Source of the DNA: Acanthopleura granulata | Taxonomy: Eukaryota > Mollusca > Polyplacophora > Chitonida > Chitonidae | DNA length: 64,000 nt | NCBI GenBank assembly: GCA_016165875.1 | Contig: JABBOT010000016.1 | Span: 10,912,063 to 10,976,062, forward strand | Direction: 5' to 3' | Shown here: positions 46,419-58,867 of the stretch, piece by piece | How positions within the stretch are numbered: the stretch's first letter is position 1 | Layout of the letters: every line of letters starts with the position of its first letter | Notes under the pieces: generated by a model | What the model was told of the DNA's origin: nothing | The model's database searches: none | The model's input: the letters and a program-made list of their open reading frames with translations, nothing else | Program-made: the position numbers and the translations under genes

Positions 46419-46760
46419 CACGTCTTATCGAACTAAAGTGACATTTGTATCACACTAGTCACGTTGTATCGCAATATATTTATATTTGTTTCACACTAGT
46501 CACGTCGTGACTATAGTGACATTACTATCGCACTACTCACGTCGTATCGTACTATAACCATATTCATTTCACACTAGTCACGTTGTATCGCACTAAAGTA
46601 ACATTTGCATCTCACTAGTCACGTCTTATCACACTATAGTTACATTTGTATCGCACTGGTCACGTTGTGTCGCACTGTAGTTATATCTGTTTCACATTGG
46701 TTACGACGTATCGCACGATAGTGTTACGCATTAGTCACATCTATATCGAATTACTCGTAT
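46419..46760. repeat. 41-bp minisatellite, about eight units
   Basis: CACGTTGTATCGCACTA-type units start at 46419, 46460, 46501, 46538, 46579, 46620, 46661 and 46702. All spacings are 41 except one of 37. Most units end in TCACACTAGT or TCGCACTAGT, giving a recurring ACTAGT palindrome. Confidence 0.93.
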
Positions 46761-49063
46761 TACACTCTTGACATCCCTGTCGCTTTGTATACCGCATTAT
46801 ATCGTCATAATGAGACATACAGAGAGCAAATTAGAATCAAGATTGAAGTTTTGGTATATTTGTATCATAAAATGTTGATCTAATCGGTAAAAAGTTAAGG
46901 TTCATCAAGTTTAACGAACTACTTACAAGCGAAGAAAAAAATAAGCATGACGTAAATGAAAAGAAAAACAACAAAAAGAATAAAAATATGTTTTCATTTG
47001 TTTGAAGCCTTCTATATGTGCCTTACTCCTTATTCTAGAGCACAGATATTAATTTACATAAGATCACCTTTTCCCTTAAATACCAACTCTTGAGGCTTAA
47101 TGTGCCATGAAGGCAAGGAACGATTGCCGTTCAAGCGGTGGCGTATTTCACCGATTTCACAAATCAGAGCTAATTGTTCTAAAACAAAGACAGTGAAATA
47201 ATATATGAGCGAGCTTTGGAATCCACTGTAAGTCTGTCGCAGAACAGCACTGCCAAGCGATACTGCAATATTCGGCTTTATGAAGGCCCAGGCCGAACGA
47301 ATCAGTTTTACGTTGTGCCGAAACAGGATTAGATCATAACCAGTGGGATCGCCTGCTCGAATACAACCCACACTAGCTAAGGTGTGTTTTTTACCAGAAG
47401 TTTTGTTAGCCGTTTTGTCGGGAGGTGGAAGGCCACAATTTGCAGATAAAAGAAACATCTACGGCATGCTAAACTATATAAAGAAGTGAATGTTAGGAAA
47501 AAATGGAGCATCTATTTGTTATGATACATGTGAATTGTCATTGCTCTCGGATCTGACCAATTAAATGAATGAATGTGGAATTCAAATTGGAAATTTCTGA
47601 GTATATGACTTTACTATTCAGGGGAATTCCTTATATGGAGAAAGACGATGGCTATGTATAAGGTTAGGGTAGCTGTTTCATGGACAGCAGTAGCGTTGGT
47701 CCTATTTTAGGATACATGATTAACGCCTTTGATATCAACCGGTAGGGGGCAAACCTTGACCACGTGATCTCTGGAGGACCTGATGACACATACACATCAG
47801 CATGTCTGGACGCAGTAAAGCAGAGAGTTTGACGCGGTGGCCCCCGCACTGTTGGATTTTATAGACGCATTCAGCAAATTACGACAAAACTTGGCGCATG
47901 CAGCCAGAACACCACATGTCAGTCAAAAAAGATGATGCTTTAATTACCTCTGCGATTGAAAAAAAAAATGAAATCAGTGCATAATACCGAAAATTAATTG
48001 TTTTTTTTTGGGGGGGGGTTAGTACTTATCTTAATGCGTTACTAATGAAACCTCACAGTTAAGAATACGTAGATTACGAGAAGGCAGATGGTGCAGGTGG
48101 TAGGGCTATACATCCTCTTCCTTTCCACTAGTTCGCACAAGATTGTTGGTAATTTGAATGTTGTTCAAATCTTAACTATGTGGTTTCTTAAGTGGGCATG
48201 TATAATTGCCTAGTTTCATTATGCACAATAGCAGCATATATCAAACATGGTTTAAGAGGAGATTATCTGGATCTGCTTCGTATCTGATAGGAGGTTTAAA
48301 AGAGGGAATTACATTTTGAATGAAAAGTGACCAGGGCTCTATAATAATGAACGTTCAAATGATACCAATTGAAGTAAAAGGCAGCTCATGACTGAGGTAA
48401 TATTGATTTCAAGAGGTCATAAAAATTCTCTTTTGAATGTAAAAACCTGTTTGAAATTATATGAATTACTTCCTGCATTATCTTCGTTTGAAGTGTGAAG
48501 TATTGTGCTGCGGACTGGGGATCTTAAGGCGCCCATGCTTTCAGGCTTATTAGGAAATGATCATTGACAGGCTAGAAGTTATCAGCTGTCTATAAGCTGT
48601 GACGTAAATGTTCTGAGTTGTCTTTCAATATAACATACAATAACATAGGGACAGGAAACTGTTTTATTGTTACATAATTTAATTACAACAAGTACATATG
48701 TGAAGAACAGAACAAAGTATTTCCAGACCATTGTGTTTTGGCGGGGGCAAGTTTCTTCAAGATTTCAGGGTATAAATTTACATATATGCATAAGTTTCAG
48801 CGACAACCCTTGCAACTAACTACAGTCTCAAGTAACAGGAGTGTTCTGCACTTGGAACAATTACATCACAGCTCTCACAGAATGGCTGCGTTTCATGCTA
48901 GCCGACGGAGCACGGTCAAATGTCAATTCTTCACCGAAATAAGCATAGTATTGCCCAACGTTTTAGGCAAACTTAACTTCGGGATGCCTTTCACTTTAAG
49001 GAGATACACACAACCCTGTACAATAAAACCAAGATGTTTCTAGACAGAAAACGATTTCATTTG
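46761..49063. other. Intronic stretch
   Basis: No exon or element recognised. The 134-codon minus-strand frame (47054-47458) lacks any family motif. T/G homopolymers lie at 48000-48018. Confidence 0.5.
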
Positions 49064-49270
49064 ATCTGATTGTTATTTAACGCCATATACTCAGGAATTT
49101 TTTCATTTACACGATCGCAGTTAGTATCATGCAGAAAACCATCGATCCTGGGATAAACCAGCGATCTTTGGCTTTTTACTGACAGACTCCCCGGCCTATG
49201 GCGCGCAGATATGCACACCGCGGGCATGGAAGACAAGTGGTCTTCAACCAACCAATGACGACACAAACGG
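49064..49270 (-). mobile_element. Diverged SINE (GTTTAAC-type family)
   Basis: GATTGTTATTTAACGCCATA, CTCAGGAATTTTTTCA and TTTTTACTGACAGACTCCCC are in the order of the SINE tail and body, minus orientation. It is strongly diverged. Confidence 0.55.
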
Positions 49271-51209
49271 CCACGCAAGCGCTCCTGACAGCTTACTGAC
49301 ACATTTTTACCTCACAGATAATGAAAGCGAAGGTGGACCGCAAATGAAAAGGAAATGTAGAATAGACAGCACAAATAATATTTTAATCGAACCATTTATC
49401 GATTAAGAAAATCAGATTTTTGTCAGCTCGTAGATATTTCTCAGTTTTCCTATTTTCTAGGAACAGTTACTGATGGGAGTGGTTGCAGATGGCGATAGCT
49501 TTTTAATGTAATTTGAGTCCCATGTAGCTACGATGTCATATTAGATTTTCTCTAGGTCTGATGGTTTCAATAGTCTGTTCAAATCTTATTTCTTTACTGA
49601 GTATTGTCAGGAATCAAAAGTTTTGGAGACAAGTTCTACATATTTTTGTTGAATTATGAATAAAATTCATGCTAACGGTAATAAGTGCCTGTGCTTGAAA
49701 AAGCAGATCTAACAATAAAGTCACGTTCTAGGGCCAGAAAAAAGTCGCTTTAACGTCCCTCAAATGGTCAATGTATGCCAGAAAACCCCAATCGCATTCT
49801 AAGGAGAACTGATATAGACGAGACTAACAAAGCCCTCGCACCCACTTACGACCCACTGTCGCATTGATATTCGTCACAAAAACGGGGCACCACTTTTTGA
49901 AAGCTGCCAATAAAAAATCAAAATCCTGGCTTTAAAGTATTCTTAGAATTACATGTAGAACAAAAGTGACCAATATATCAGCGAAAGAAAAGGAATGTGC
50001 TTCACACGACGTCGTCCCAACATGCCGGCGCCCAGTAGTGACAACGACAACATATCCAATCGTTGCATGAATTTAAATCACATGATGCTTGCACGTGATC
50101 GAGTGACCTTACCGCTTGATCTCTGAAAGGAGTCCGGCAGGTCAAAATGGCTCGTATGAATCTTCAGACTTTGAAAAATAAATAAGAAAAGGTATTTTAA
50201 GATGCAGTTTTCATTTGTCTTCCTACCGAAGCTTATAACAGTTCCCAATTTAACAGAAGAAAATCGGATCTTTAGGTTTCCTTCTGGAAAACAAAATTCT
50301 CTAAGAGTAAATAAGATGTACAGCTTCCGTAAATAAGGTAGTTTGGTCATTAAGCCTGTGTCGACTGCGAAATGTCTGACACCTATATCTATGTATTCTC
50401 CTCGGCTTCACAGGGCTTGCCTTAGCCCCACGATGATTTGGGAGACGGTATGGTAAGCCGTGAGGTCAGCCATTACTCACAAGGTACGACCACTCCACAA
50501 GCCAAACGCTGGAGGTCTTCCAAAAGTTGAAAGTTCGCCAATTCATACTGTAATCTACTGCAAGATGTGACAATAACGAAATTCTACTGTATTACAAAAA
50601 GGGGCCACGTTTTTGACAAAAAGTTTCTCCGACGCCCCGACTTTTAATTGCGCAATACCAGGCAAAGTTTAAATCATCCTCTTGCGCAAATACACGAAGC
50701 CCAGTGTTATTAGGCAGCATAAGAAATATTAGAAAGAAGTCCCTGTCATTCCATGATGGCTGCTGTTAACACCAGAGTCGCAGTCTCGGGGAAGTAGGGT
50801 ACAGATAACCTTCCTTGTGAGAATTCGGTCACGTGGTCTGTGGTGGCACGCGCGGGAATCTGTCTTATATCGAAATGATCTAGCCTCCCCATGAGTTAAG
50901 GATGTTAGTTTTTACGGTATATCCCAGAAAAGTAAAACATTCTCTGAACATTTTGGCTCGAAACCTTGCCAGATGCTTGTAGCGAATGACCTTTCTGTCT
51001 TCTTTCTACCCCGGCCTCAAGCAAAGGTGATTAAGTACATACCTCACCTGCTTGGCAATATGATGCTTTGTGCTGCTGAGGGATATTGTAGTCTGTTAAG
51101 CCATCAAAATTTTATCGTAACACGAATGTTTAAAGCCACTCCACATCGTCAAAAGTACTTAAAAATATCCAGTTTGTGGTTGGTCTTCTATACATCCGAG
51201 GGTGGAGAA
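49271..51209. other. Intronic stretch
   Basis: No exon recognised. CpG density is ordinary (about 24 in 50041-50640), about eight times that of the left third of the window. Confidence 0.5.
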
Positions 51210-51600
51210 TGCCTTGGCACAGTGTTTCAGGCGTTTGCCTAATTTCAGTAATTAGAACACAGGAGATACGGGTTCGTTCCATTCTCTGACAAGTGATCTT
51301 GTCATGCTATCATTGATTGCAGCTCCTTGGCGGTGCTCTCTTGTATGGTCTTGCATGAATCTTACTAGAGACTAGTTGCTTCCTACCTCTATGACACGTC
51401 ATGCGTGGAAGAGATCATACGTAACTCTCTAAGGGTCGGTGGCTTACTCCGGGAATTCCAGTTTCTTCCATCCAAAATACCGGATCATTCGTGAAAACGA
51501 AAATGGCTTAATTATGGGATTAAGCTGTAATGAAATAATATATAAAAATAAGAATAAAATAAATAAATAAATTAATAAATAAATTTATAAGCTTCGCATA
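51210..51600 (+). mobile_element. Second-family SINE, near full length
   Basis: A B-box-like GGGTTCGTTCC (about 51268), AAGGGTCGGTGGCTTACTCC (about 51431) and TTCCAGTTTCTTCCATCC are followed by an (AAAT)n tail. A tRNA-like A box could lie near 51220, but it is not clear. Confidence 0.6.
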
Positions 51601-52440
51601 TCAGGGAAATCCTAATTCAGTAGACACTGACGAAATGGATAAACCACTTCAAAATGGCTTAACCGATTTCAGAAGAGCTAAACTTAAACATTTAAAAACC
51701 TTTAAAAGAAAGTAGCTAGACAATTAGGATGTACAGATACAGACAATTACAGTTTGGAAGCATAGTGGAATGAATTTGCGGATTGGGTTAAAACAATGTA
51801 TTCCAGAATATTTCACTTATTGGATGACGGTCAGTTTTATGGGAGTGGGAAGTGTAGGGGAGAGCTGTTAAAAACCACTAACCTTTGGCTAGTAGCTGGC
51901 AAACATTCCCTTATGTGGCGCAAGTATAGTGCTACTCGGACAGCCAGCTCAAATTACAGCATTCTCTTAGAGCTTTTTGTCTATGATTCTTCTGTGTTCA
52001 TACCTAAGAGGCCCGTTCAGTACCATACTATTTCAATGCTGGTTTTTTTTTTGCAGTAAATTATAAATCTTTGAGAGCATTAATCTGCAATTCAAGCGTA
52101 GACAGAATATCAGTTATATTTTCTGTGAATTAATTGATTCAGTCAATTCCTGAACTATACACGATATCTAAAATCAATGTGCTTCAATTTCACAACAGAC
52201 TTAGTTAAACTTCTAAATTAACTTTATTACTTTTCCTGTTTTTATGATATTGAGGAATATTCACATTATTGAGGATTATTTTACCCAAAACAATTAAACA
52301 CTGGATATTTTACAGGAAAAAGGTATATGGTAACCTCTCACCACTTACACGCAATGCAATCCCTCCTGAAAGATAAAATCTCAAGAAAAGTATAATTGAA
52401 AATTGCTTCGGTTCGAATTTTGTCTTCTCTCCGGTGATAT
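51601..52440. other. Intronic stretch, nothing seen
   Basis: AT-rich sequence with no supported feature. Confidence 0.5.
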
Positions 52441-52469
52441 ATTATATCTATCTCCTTTTTAAAGAGTTC

Positions 52470-52712
52470 TATTACGGATCGATTCATCCGCGGTACACGA
52501 CATCGTCAAACGGAGATTTACTTATCTCCCCTAACCTCTCCTCTACCCTTGTGCGATTATAGTTATCACCGGTGGCCCCGCCCACGCGTCACACCAGGCG
52601 GCCCCCGACTTATCTAATGTTATAACCAATGTATAAACTGAACGTCTCGATCTGCGATTACAGCTGGCTTGATGATGTCTGATAGCGTATCTCTACCGCG
52701 GATGGATAAAGT
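52470..52712. promoter_or_regulatory. Candidate intronic enhancer, GATA-rich
   Basis: A CpG-rich block holds TTATCT at 52522, TTATCA at 52563, TTATCT at 52610, TGATAG at 52680 and GGATAA near 52704, around a GC-box-like GGCCCCGCCCACGCG (about 52574). Also present are CCGCGG (twice) and ACCAAT. No repeat or coding frame explains it. Confidence 0.35.
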
Positions 52713-53003
52713 AGGTTACCAACCTGGCTGTATGGAATACCCTGAAGTTGAGATGAAGTAATAATGACGACTTCTTCTATCTTCTATCATCCGATTTTTT
52801 GTCCCTTTTCTGCGGTCATTTGGTTCCTTCCTTCCCGAAAATGAGTCATTTCCACCGAATAAACCAAGGCTTAAATCTAAGTGTACATCAGATAAATTTG
52901 TCGAACCGTGTGAAGTCATACTTAATTCATGAAAACCTTGGCTTGCGTGGGCAGCATGGGCAAATAGGCCGACTATAAGTACTGGACGGGTCTACGCTCT
53001 ATA

Positions 53004-53241
53004 TTTATTTATTTATTTATTTATATTGGTGTTTTACGCCGTACTCAAGAATATTTCACTTATACAACGGCGGCCAGCATTATGGTAGGAGGAAACCGGG
53101 CAGAACCCGGGGGAAACCCACGGCCATCCGCAGGTTGTTGGCAGACTTTCCCCACAAACGGCCGGAGAGGAAGCCAGCATGAGCTAGTCTTGAACTCACA
53201 GGGACCGCATTGTTGGGAGGTTTCGGGTCATTGTGCTGCGA
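53004..53241 (-). mobile_element. 5'-truncated SINE with 12-bp target-site duplication
   Basis: This is a well-preserved copy of the main family (TTGGTGTTTTACGCCGTACT; GGAGGAAACCGGGCAGAACC; CATGAGCTAGTCTTGAACTC), truncated in the tRNA-like head. CTACGCTCTATA flanks it on both sides (52992-53003 and 53242-53253). Confidence 0.92.
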
Positions 53242-53253
53242 CTACGCTCTATA

Positions 53254-54687
53254 AAACATCTGTTAAATTTAACCTATTATTAACATAATGTAATGAGATA
53301 ATATTTACACCCACAAAGGAATTCTGCTGGAATAACAAGTTTGTCATGTAGTGTAATAATTCCTAGCCACAACATAGTAAATTCAGGCCCCATTCAGAAA
53401 ACATAGTATTCGATGTAGTGTTACTGCATACACAATGGTTCTCTGAGAAATCCCTGGAACAGCAACAACATTTGTTATAAGATTATTAAAGTGTAATAAT
53501 TATTTTCTTCAGACTACATCAAGTACAGCCACACATCACCTCGAGGCAACGAATGGACTCATTTTTATGTCACATTTTCTGAATTTCTCCAAGTCTCTAC
53601 ATAGATTGAGGAAAAATGTTTTGAATTTTGCGACGTTTATTACAAAAGTGATTGTTGAAGAACGCAATAAACATAAGGACAATGACAGACCTACTAGTTT
53701 GTCACAATTATTCACGGAAGTATTATGGTCGAAATAATGGTGAAAGCAACCATAAATTTCAGACGAACATAATGGATATGCATATGTGGACTCCGATAAA
53801 GGTTACATCTCTAAAATGTAAAAGGTTAACCATTTGCTTAATAGCTACCAGACGAATCCTTAAAAATGCCTACATTCAACGGTAAAAATACGTTAACAAA
53901 CCATTTGATTTTTATGTATATAAATTTCCTATTTTTACAATGAAATTTTAAATTTAACGACAAGATTTTGCATGATAATAACCAATCAGGACTCAATCCA
54001 TTGTTCTGTACATTCCTGGTCCTACAGCCATTAAAGAATTAATCAGTCAGCAGGAATTATTTGACTTTTTTTTAATCACTAAAACAATTTCCAGCCAGAT
54101 CAGGACAGCCCATCATTCTACGTTTGAGATCATCAAACCATCGAAGAATTAATCAATCAGTAAATATTATTTAATTTTTATATTCAGTGCATCAAAATTT
54201 TCAACTAGTCTGAATTCAAGCCATTATTCTGCTTTTCAGTTCTTGACGCCATGCAAAAAAAATAGTCCGTCTGTATTTCGTTACACTTGTACTTCTCTGC
54301 GGATCTGCACATCACCTGCCTATAAAGAGAGCACGTGGAGGAAGAAGAAAGCAGTCTCTGTCGAGATTCTCAAAGGCGGTCGACAACCGATACTGTTCAC
54401 ACCCAAACCCCCTAGAGTGGGGGACATGTCCTTATTAACGGACCCCATCACACTGTGTCTATGGTTTCACTCAATCCAGGGTGGAGTCGGGAAGAGAACG
54501 CCTTCATACATCACTACAGATACCATTATCTCTGCCTACTGCGAGAGGAACACTATACTGCTTAATTTAATTTGCAGGCTAATAATGTGTCTAATTGGGG
54601 TATTACGGAGTTTTGTTTTGGGACGGACGAGGAAATGTATGATTCTTAATGTATGTTGCTGCCGAAAAGAGAATTTGATTTGAATTG
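53254..54687. other. Intronic stretch
   Basis: No feature recognised. The 146-codon frame at 54243-54683 begins with a non-ATG start and has no domain. Confidence 0.5.
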
Positions 54688-54800
54688 ATGATTATTCTTA
54701 GATTTACGTTTTCACTGAAAACTCCCTCACTTGTACGATGGTGGAACAGATTTGTACACCTTATTGCTGGGAGGCAAGTGGTGGGGATTGAACCCAGCGT
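54688..54800 (-). mobile_element. Probable diverged SINE fragment
   Basis: TTATTCTTAGATTTACGTTT, CACTTGTACGATGGTGG and TTGCTGGGAGG follow the SINE tail-to-body order with many changes. Confidence 0.4.
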
Positions 54801-54862
54801 TCCATGCCCAAGCTGAACTGAAACGAACACAGGCATCTTAGACGTAAAGAACAAAAGAAGCT

Positions 54863-55007
54863 GGGTCCGGTTTCATGAAGCGCACTTAGCTAAGTATTCC
54901 CTTAACTGCCTTGAGAACGTTTGTTGTAGAGATAGAAAATGCACTTAGCTAAGGGCTACTTACCATTAAGTAATACTTAACTAAGTGCTCTTCATGAAAC
55001 CGGGCCC
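54863..55007. mobile_element. 145-bp MITE with ~35-bp terminal inverted repeats
   Basis: The left end GGGTCCGGTTTCATGAAGCG with ACTTAGCTAAGTATT is the reverse complement, with few differences, of the right end (54972-55007). An internal GCACTTAGCTAAG repeats the arm sequence. There is no coding capacity. This CCGGTTTCATGAAG hairpin type recurs in many invertebrate genomes. Confidence 0.85.
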
Positions 55008-56236
55008 TGGCCTTTATTTTAAGTGTGTTATTAATAAATATAAATGGTGATCTCTCTGTCGCTCTTCATTGCTCCTGATCCTGTTGATGGAGTAAATTAT
55101 GAAAGACTACAGCACAGAAAGTAAAACCAGAGCAGCCACTACAGTGTGACAGTTGGCAAATGTCACACCTTACCGGTGAAATCCGGCCTCTTGTCAGTTA
55201 GAGCTTTTTTCTAACTGTTCATGTAATTGTTTCAGAAGTAACAACTTACACGCTCCCTAGACATAAGCAAAATTAGGTAAGAAGAATTAGTGATGTGAAA
55301 TGTCAGCCCTCCTCTCAAGTTGGCATGTACGGCGTCAGTAGTGGCCTTGCGAGTACAGGGGACTGTTTTTCAAACCGGTCGTAAAGTTACGCCGTTCGTA
55401 AGTATGAAGGAGGCATATATGCCGTCAGTATGAGCTGTCCTGGTGATTAGGCTGGCGTAACGTTACGACACCTTAAGACACAGCCTCCAGTTCCCATTCC
55501 TCGTTATCGAGTAAGTGGGCGTGATTGTACTTCCCACTGGTACATATGAAAGGATCAACAACCTAATCTCCGATCGTCTAATCGGAGTTCTTTACTTACC
55601 CTGGCTTTAATTCCATTCTAGTTAGCTTCGGTTTCAAGGCCAGTATGTTACCGTTGGGTAGATGCCGGTGGATGGAACATTGTGGAGTGAAGACTTCAAA
55701 TGTGGTGTGAAGTCACAAAAACAAATCTTTGATTCTAAACAGGTGACGTCTATTATATTGCAATTAACATTTGCCTTTTACCTAATCCTGCATTATAAAA
55801 TGCCCAACGCCCAAGGGGGAAAATGAGCGATTAAACTTTAAGCTTGTTTAATAAATACACACATGTACCGAAGTATTAAATAGAACTGTCGAAAACATGT
55901 ATATAGGCTTATATTATAATGCTATAATCTCCAAGTGTTTAATATCTGATGCATAAATACATTTATGATTTAAACATCGAAATTTAGAGTGTGCATAAAC
56001 CATGGTGCTAGGGAGAGTGTAAGTTGCTATTACATATCCATTTATATGAATAGTTATAACAAAACCTTAACAGAGGTAAATTGATAAGAGACTCGATTCA
56101 CGGGAGACGTGTTACCATTTGCCAACTATCACACTGTCGTCACTGCTCTGGCTTTGCTCTCTATACTGTCTTGTGTATTATAGTATCTTGAGATTTAAGG
56201 GGCCATGTAACTATAAACTAATACCCTGCGAGGTGT
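55008..56236. other. Intronic stretch
   Basis: Apart from the small inverted repeat at 55377-55469, no feature is supported. Confidence 0.5.
55377..55469. mobile_element. Small MITE-like inverted repeat
   Basis: GGTCGTAAAGTTACGCC (55377-55393) faces GGCGTAACGTTACGAC (55454-55469), reverse complements with one mismatch. A 60-base interior contains GCCGTCAGTATGA, which also occurs just outside in related form. Confidence 0.6.
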
Positions 56237-56365
56237 GAAGGTTTCCTTATGCCGAAATCGGGAAGTTTCCTCCTGGTGAAGTTCAGAACATTCCTTCTGG
56301 TGAAGTGCGGAAGATTCCTCCTGGTGAGGAGCGGAGGTTTCCTCCTGAGGAGATGCGCAAGTTTT
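56237..56365. repeat. 24-bp minisatellite, about five units
   Basis: Units start at 56262, 56286, 56310 and 56334 (exactly 24 bases), with degenerate copies at both ends. The core is TTCCTCCTGGTGAAG. An eight-codon repeat frame on the minus strand (HQEESSAL-like) is an artefact or, at most, a chance open frame. Confidence 0.92.
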
Positions 56366-58599
56366 ATTTGTGACCAGTTTCATCCACACATAAAGCTTGG
56401 CCGACCTTCTGTAAGCAAGTGAACGTTTCTGAAGCATGAATCAGTTAGAGAAGTAGTAAGCAAATATGACCATATACACATAAAATTCACTGCCAGTACT
56501 GCCAAATAAAGTTCAATGTCAGGTGAGCAAAGAAAACTGGAGAACGCACGAATAATGGTTTGTTCCAACATATGTGCTGTTGTTGGCTTTCAGGGCTAAT
56601 GAATGGACAGAATTCTATTGTACGACGAGTTTATGTATTTAGTTAGGGCACGAGGATATGAAAAAACGAATTTCTGTGTTTATTTTTTCAGAGAAAATAA
56701 CATCAGACGTATCCTGTGGTCATCCGTGTTTTTCATGTTGTCACAATGTAGTCTGATTTCCGTTTATATTCATAAAGGGTCTGCAGCAAAATCAAGCTCG
56801 CTGTTAAATCACGAAGTTTCAGGGGACATAAATGCGTAACGAAAAAGTGTAACCAATAAGAAATGTAAAACTATGCCGACAGGAGAACTGGGAGTCAGAA
56901 GGGAAACGGAAATTGAAATTTGGAGCCGGCGTAGAAAACAATTCTTGGTGAAATTACCGAATTCCCGGTTTGCAGTTATGAGAGACACATGCTCCACATG
57001 AGCTTCCGTAGAATGTTACGCACGCTGGCCTGGCACTCAACTCTATAGGGCTGTTGTGCAGAAAGCATTCTTTAGGGTTATGGTTGTGGTATTTCTGCCA
57101 GCACCACACAATGCCACGTAATTATTTCTCATCATGCTGTAGTGACATTCCCATCATTGTACACTTCTGTGCAAACCATGCAAATACATGAACTGCATTT
57201 GTGGCCTAGTATAAGCCAGATCAGGGTCTTTGGTTGAATCGGCTGTTCCATGGCGCAAACTTCCTGCCCACACAGAAGAGGTGCGTCAATTGGGTACACA
57301 GGCGATAAATGTTACTGACATCAAATACAGACATGATCGTAGGTTTCCACAGTTATCAGAAGAAAAAACACAGTCAGTTTACATATACTTTGCAATTAAA
57401 TTTTCAACAGCGATGTGTTTGAGAAAACGGCTTTCCCATTCATATGTACGCTCATGTTTATCATCTTATACCCCTGTTGTAGTTTCTACTTCAGGAGGGA
57501 GACAGAACAGCTGCCTTACTTTTGGCCCTCTGCATGTTTTCACATCTCTGTTGTTGACACTCGCGCCTGGCTTATAATGCCTGCAACATTTTGTCTTGGA
57601 ACAATGCAGCCAAGTAGAATTTTTTAGTTATTGTAAAGTTACGATTTCCCGCCACTGAATTATGATATTTTCACTTTTCTCATCGCCTTGTATAGGTACG
57701 AATGCAACAAAACCTTTAGGGAGAAAATATCGCTGCTTATACAAACTCGTCAATACTCAAGGACGGAATGTTGTCGACAATGTAAATGATTTAGCGCAGT
57801 TGATATTACACTCACATGTCTGACTGTAATCAGGGAAAATGCTAGTTGCTAGTTTTCCCTTGATTTTCGTGATAGACCATTTATCAAACACGCCTTTCGC
57901 AGTCTGATGTCAAAAGTGGCCTTTTCGGGAGAGGGGTACGTTACTTGGGGCATGGATGTAGGTTGGGTTGATCACGTGGAAATGCATTGCAGCCAATTGT
58001 CCATTTATCAGAGCATGTTTAGTTATGTGCCGAGGCACATGTCGTATTATGTCGTATAACACATATACTGTTGACGTTTTCTGTCATGTTTTAGTTGCGT
58101 TACTGCTAAAACAACGATGACATGTTTACATTTCGACACACGAGCAGTCTTTTTGATGACTTTGTAAACGACAATGCAGTCTCGGCATTATTTTCATTGT
58201 TTTCATGGAGGCACGCGACGGCTGTAAAATAAAGTCAAGTGATATGCAGGCAGACTAGTCTGTGTCAGAAGGTCACACAAACTCGAAATTTCTAAATGCG
58301 CTATTGTGAAACTGTAAAACGTCAACAAAGATAAAGCAGGAGTTTTGCGATGTTTTGGATTGGACGGGGCTGTAAAGTGAGAATGTTTTACGGTTTTTGA
58401 CGGTCACATTTATATTGCTACTTTATAATCCTACATCACTATTACGACACCATAAATGCCACTCAATGTCAGTATATCGATACAAAGCAAAACTGTTCTT
58501 GCGCTTTCCTCTAATGCTGAGCTCACAGTGGAGAGGATGGAAATTCCGATCACTAGGATGTGGTGTGGATCCTCCACCAATATGGTTGTCATATTTGTA
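56366..58599. other. Intronic stretch
   Basis: No supported exon, RNA or element. Confidence 0.5.
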
Positions 58600-58752
58600 C
58601 GTTGCAAGTGGAAAAACTCGTCCGTGACTTGCCAAAGATCGTTGGTTTCCTGATAGCACTCCGGTTTCCTCCACCCATAAAACTGACCGCTATGGTATAA
58701 ATGAAGAAGTCTTCATTATTGTGTTAATTATCCACTAATCAAATGAACAAAT
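58600..58752 (+). mobile_element. Second-family SINE 3' part, just before exon 2
   Basis: CGTCCGTGACTTGCC, GATCGTTGGTTTCC, ACTCCGGTTTCCTCC and GGTATAAATGAAGAA are in family order, ending about 115 bases before the exon 2 acceptor. The tail is an AAT-rich stretch. Confidence 0.7.
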
Positions 58753-58867
58753 ATTTGTACGATATACATGTACAAGTTCCCTCAAGCCCTTTTTTGGCAT
58801 CAGTGAAATTGTTACCTCTCTCAATTAATTATTTTGGTTCAAAGAATTTGTGTTTTTCTTATTTCAG

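Larger units (their letters stand above)
38422..58867 (+). other. Wnt9 intron 1 (20,446 bases)
   Basis: The donor GTAAGTTA (38422) and acceptor TTTTTCTTATTTCAG (ending 58867) join exon 1 phase 1 to exon 2 so that the split codon A/GT gives Ser112, followed by FKETSFLY. The intron is SINE- and minisatellite-rich. It contains no recognised nested gene; the longest internal frames (134 codons at 47054-47458 minus, 146 at 54243-54683 plus) have no domain. Confidence 0.85.

Noticed and set aside
47054..47458. 134-codon minus-strand frame in the Wnt9 intron
   Set aside because: No family motif seen; length is within chance for 20 kb of sequence searched in six frames.
54243..54683. 146-codon plus-strand frame
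   Set aside because: Non-ATG start, no domain, and it ends near a SINE fragment.
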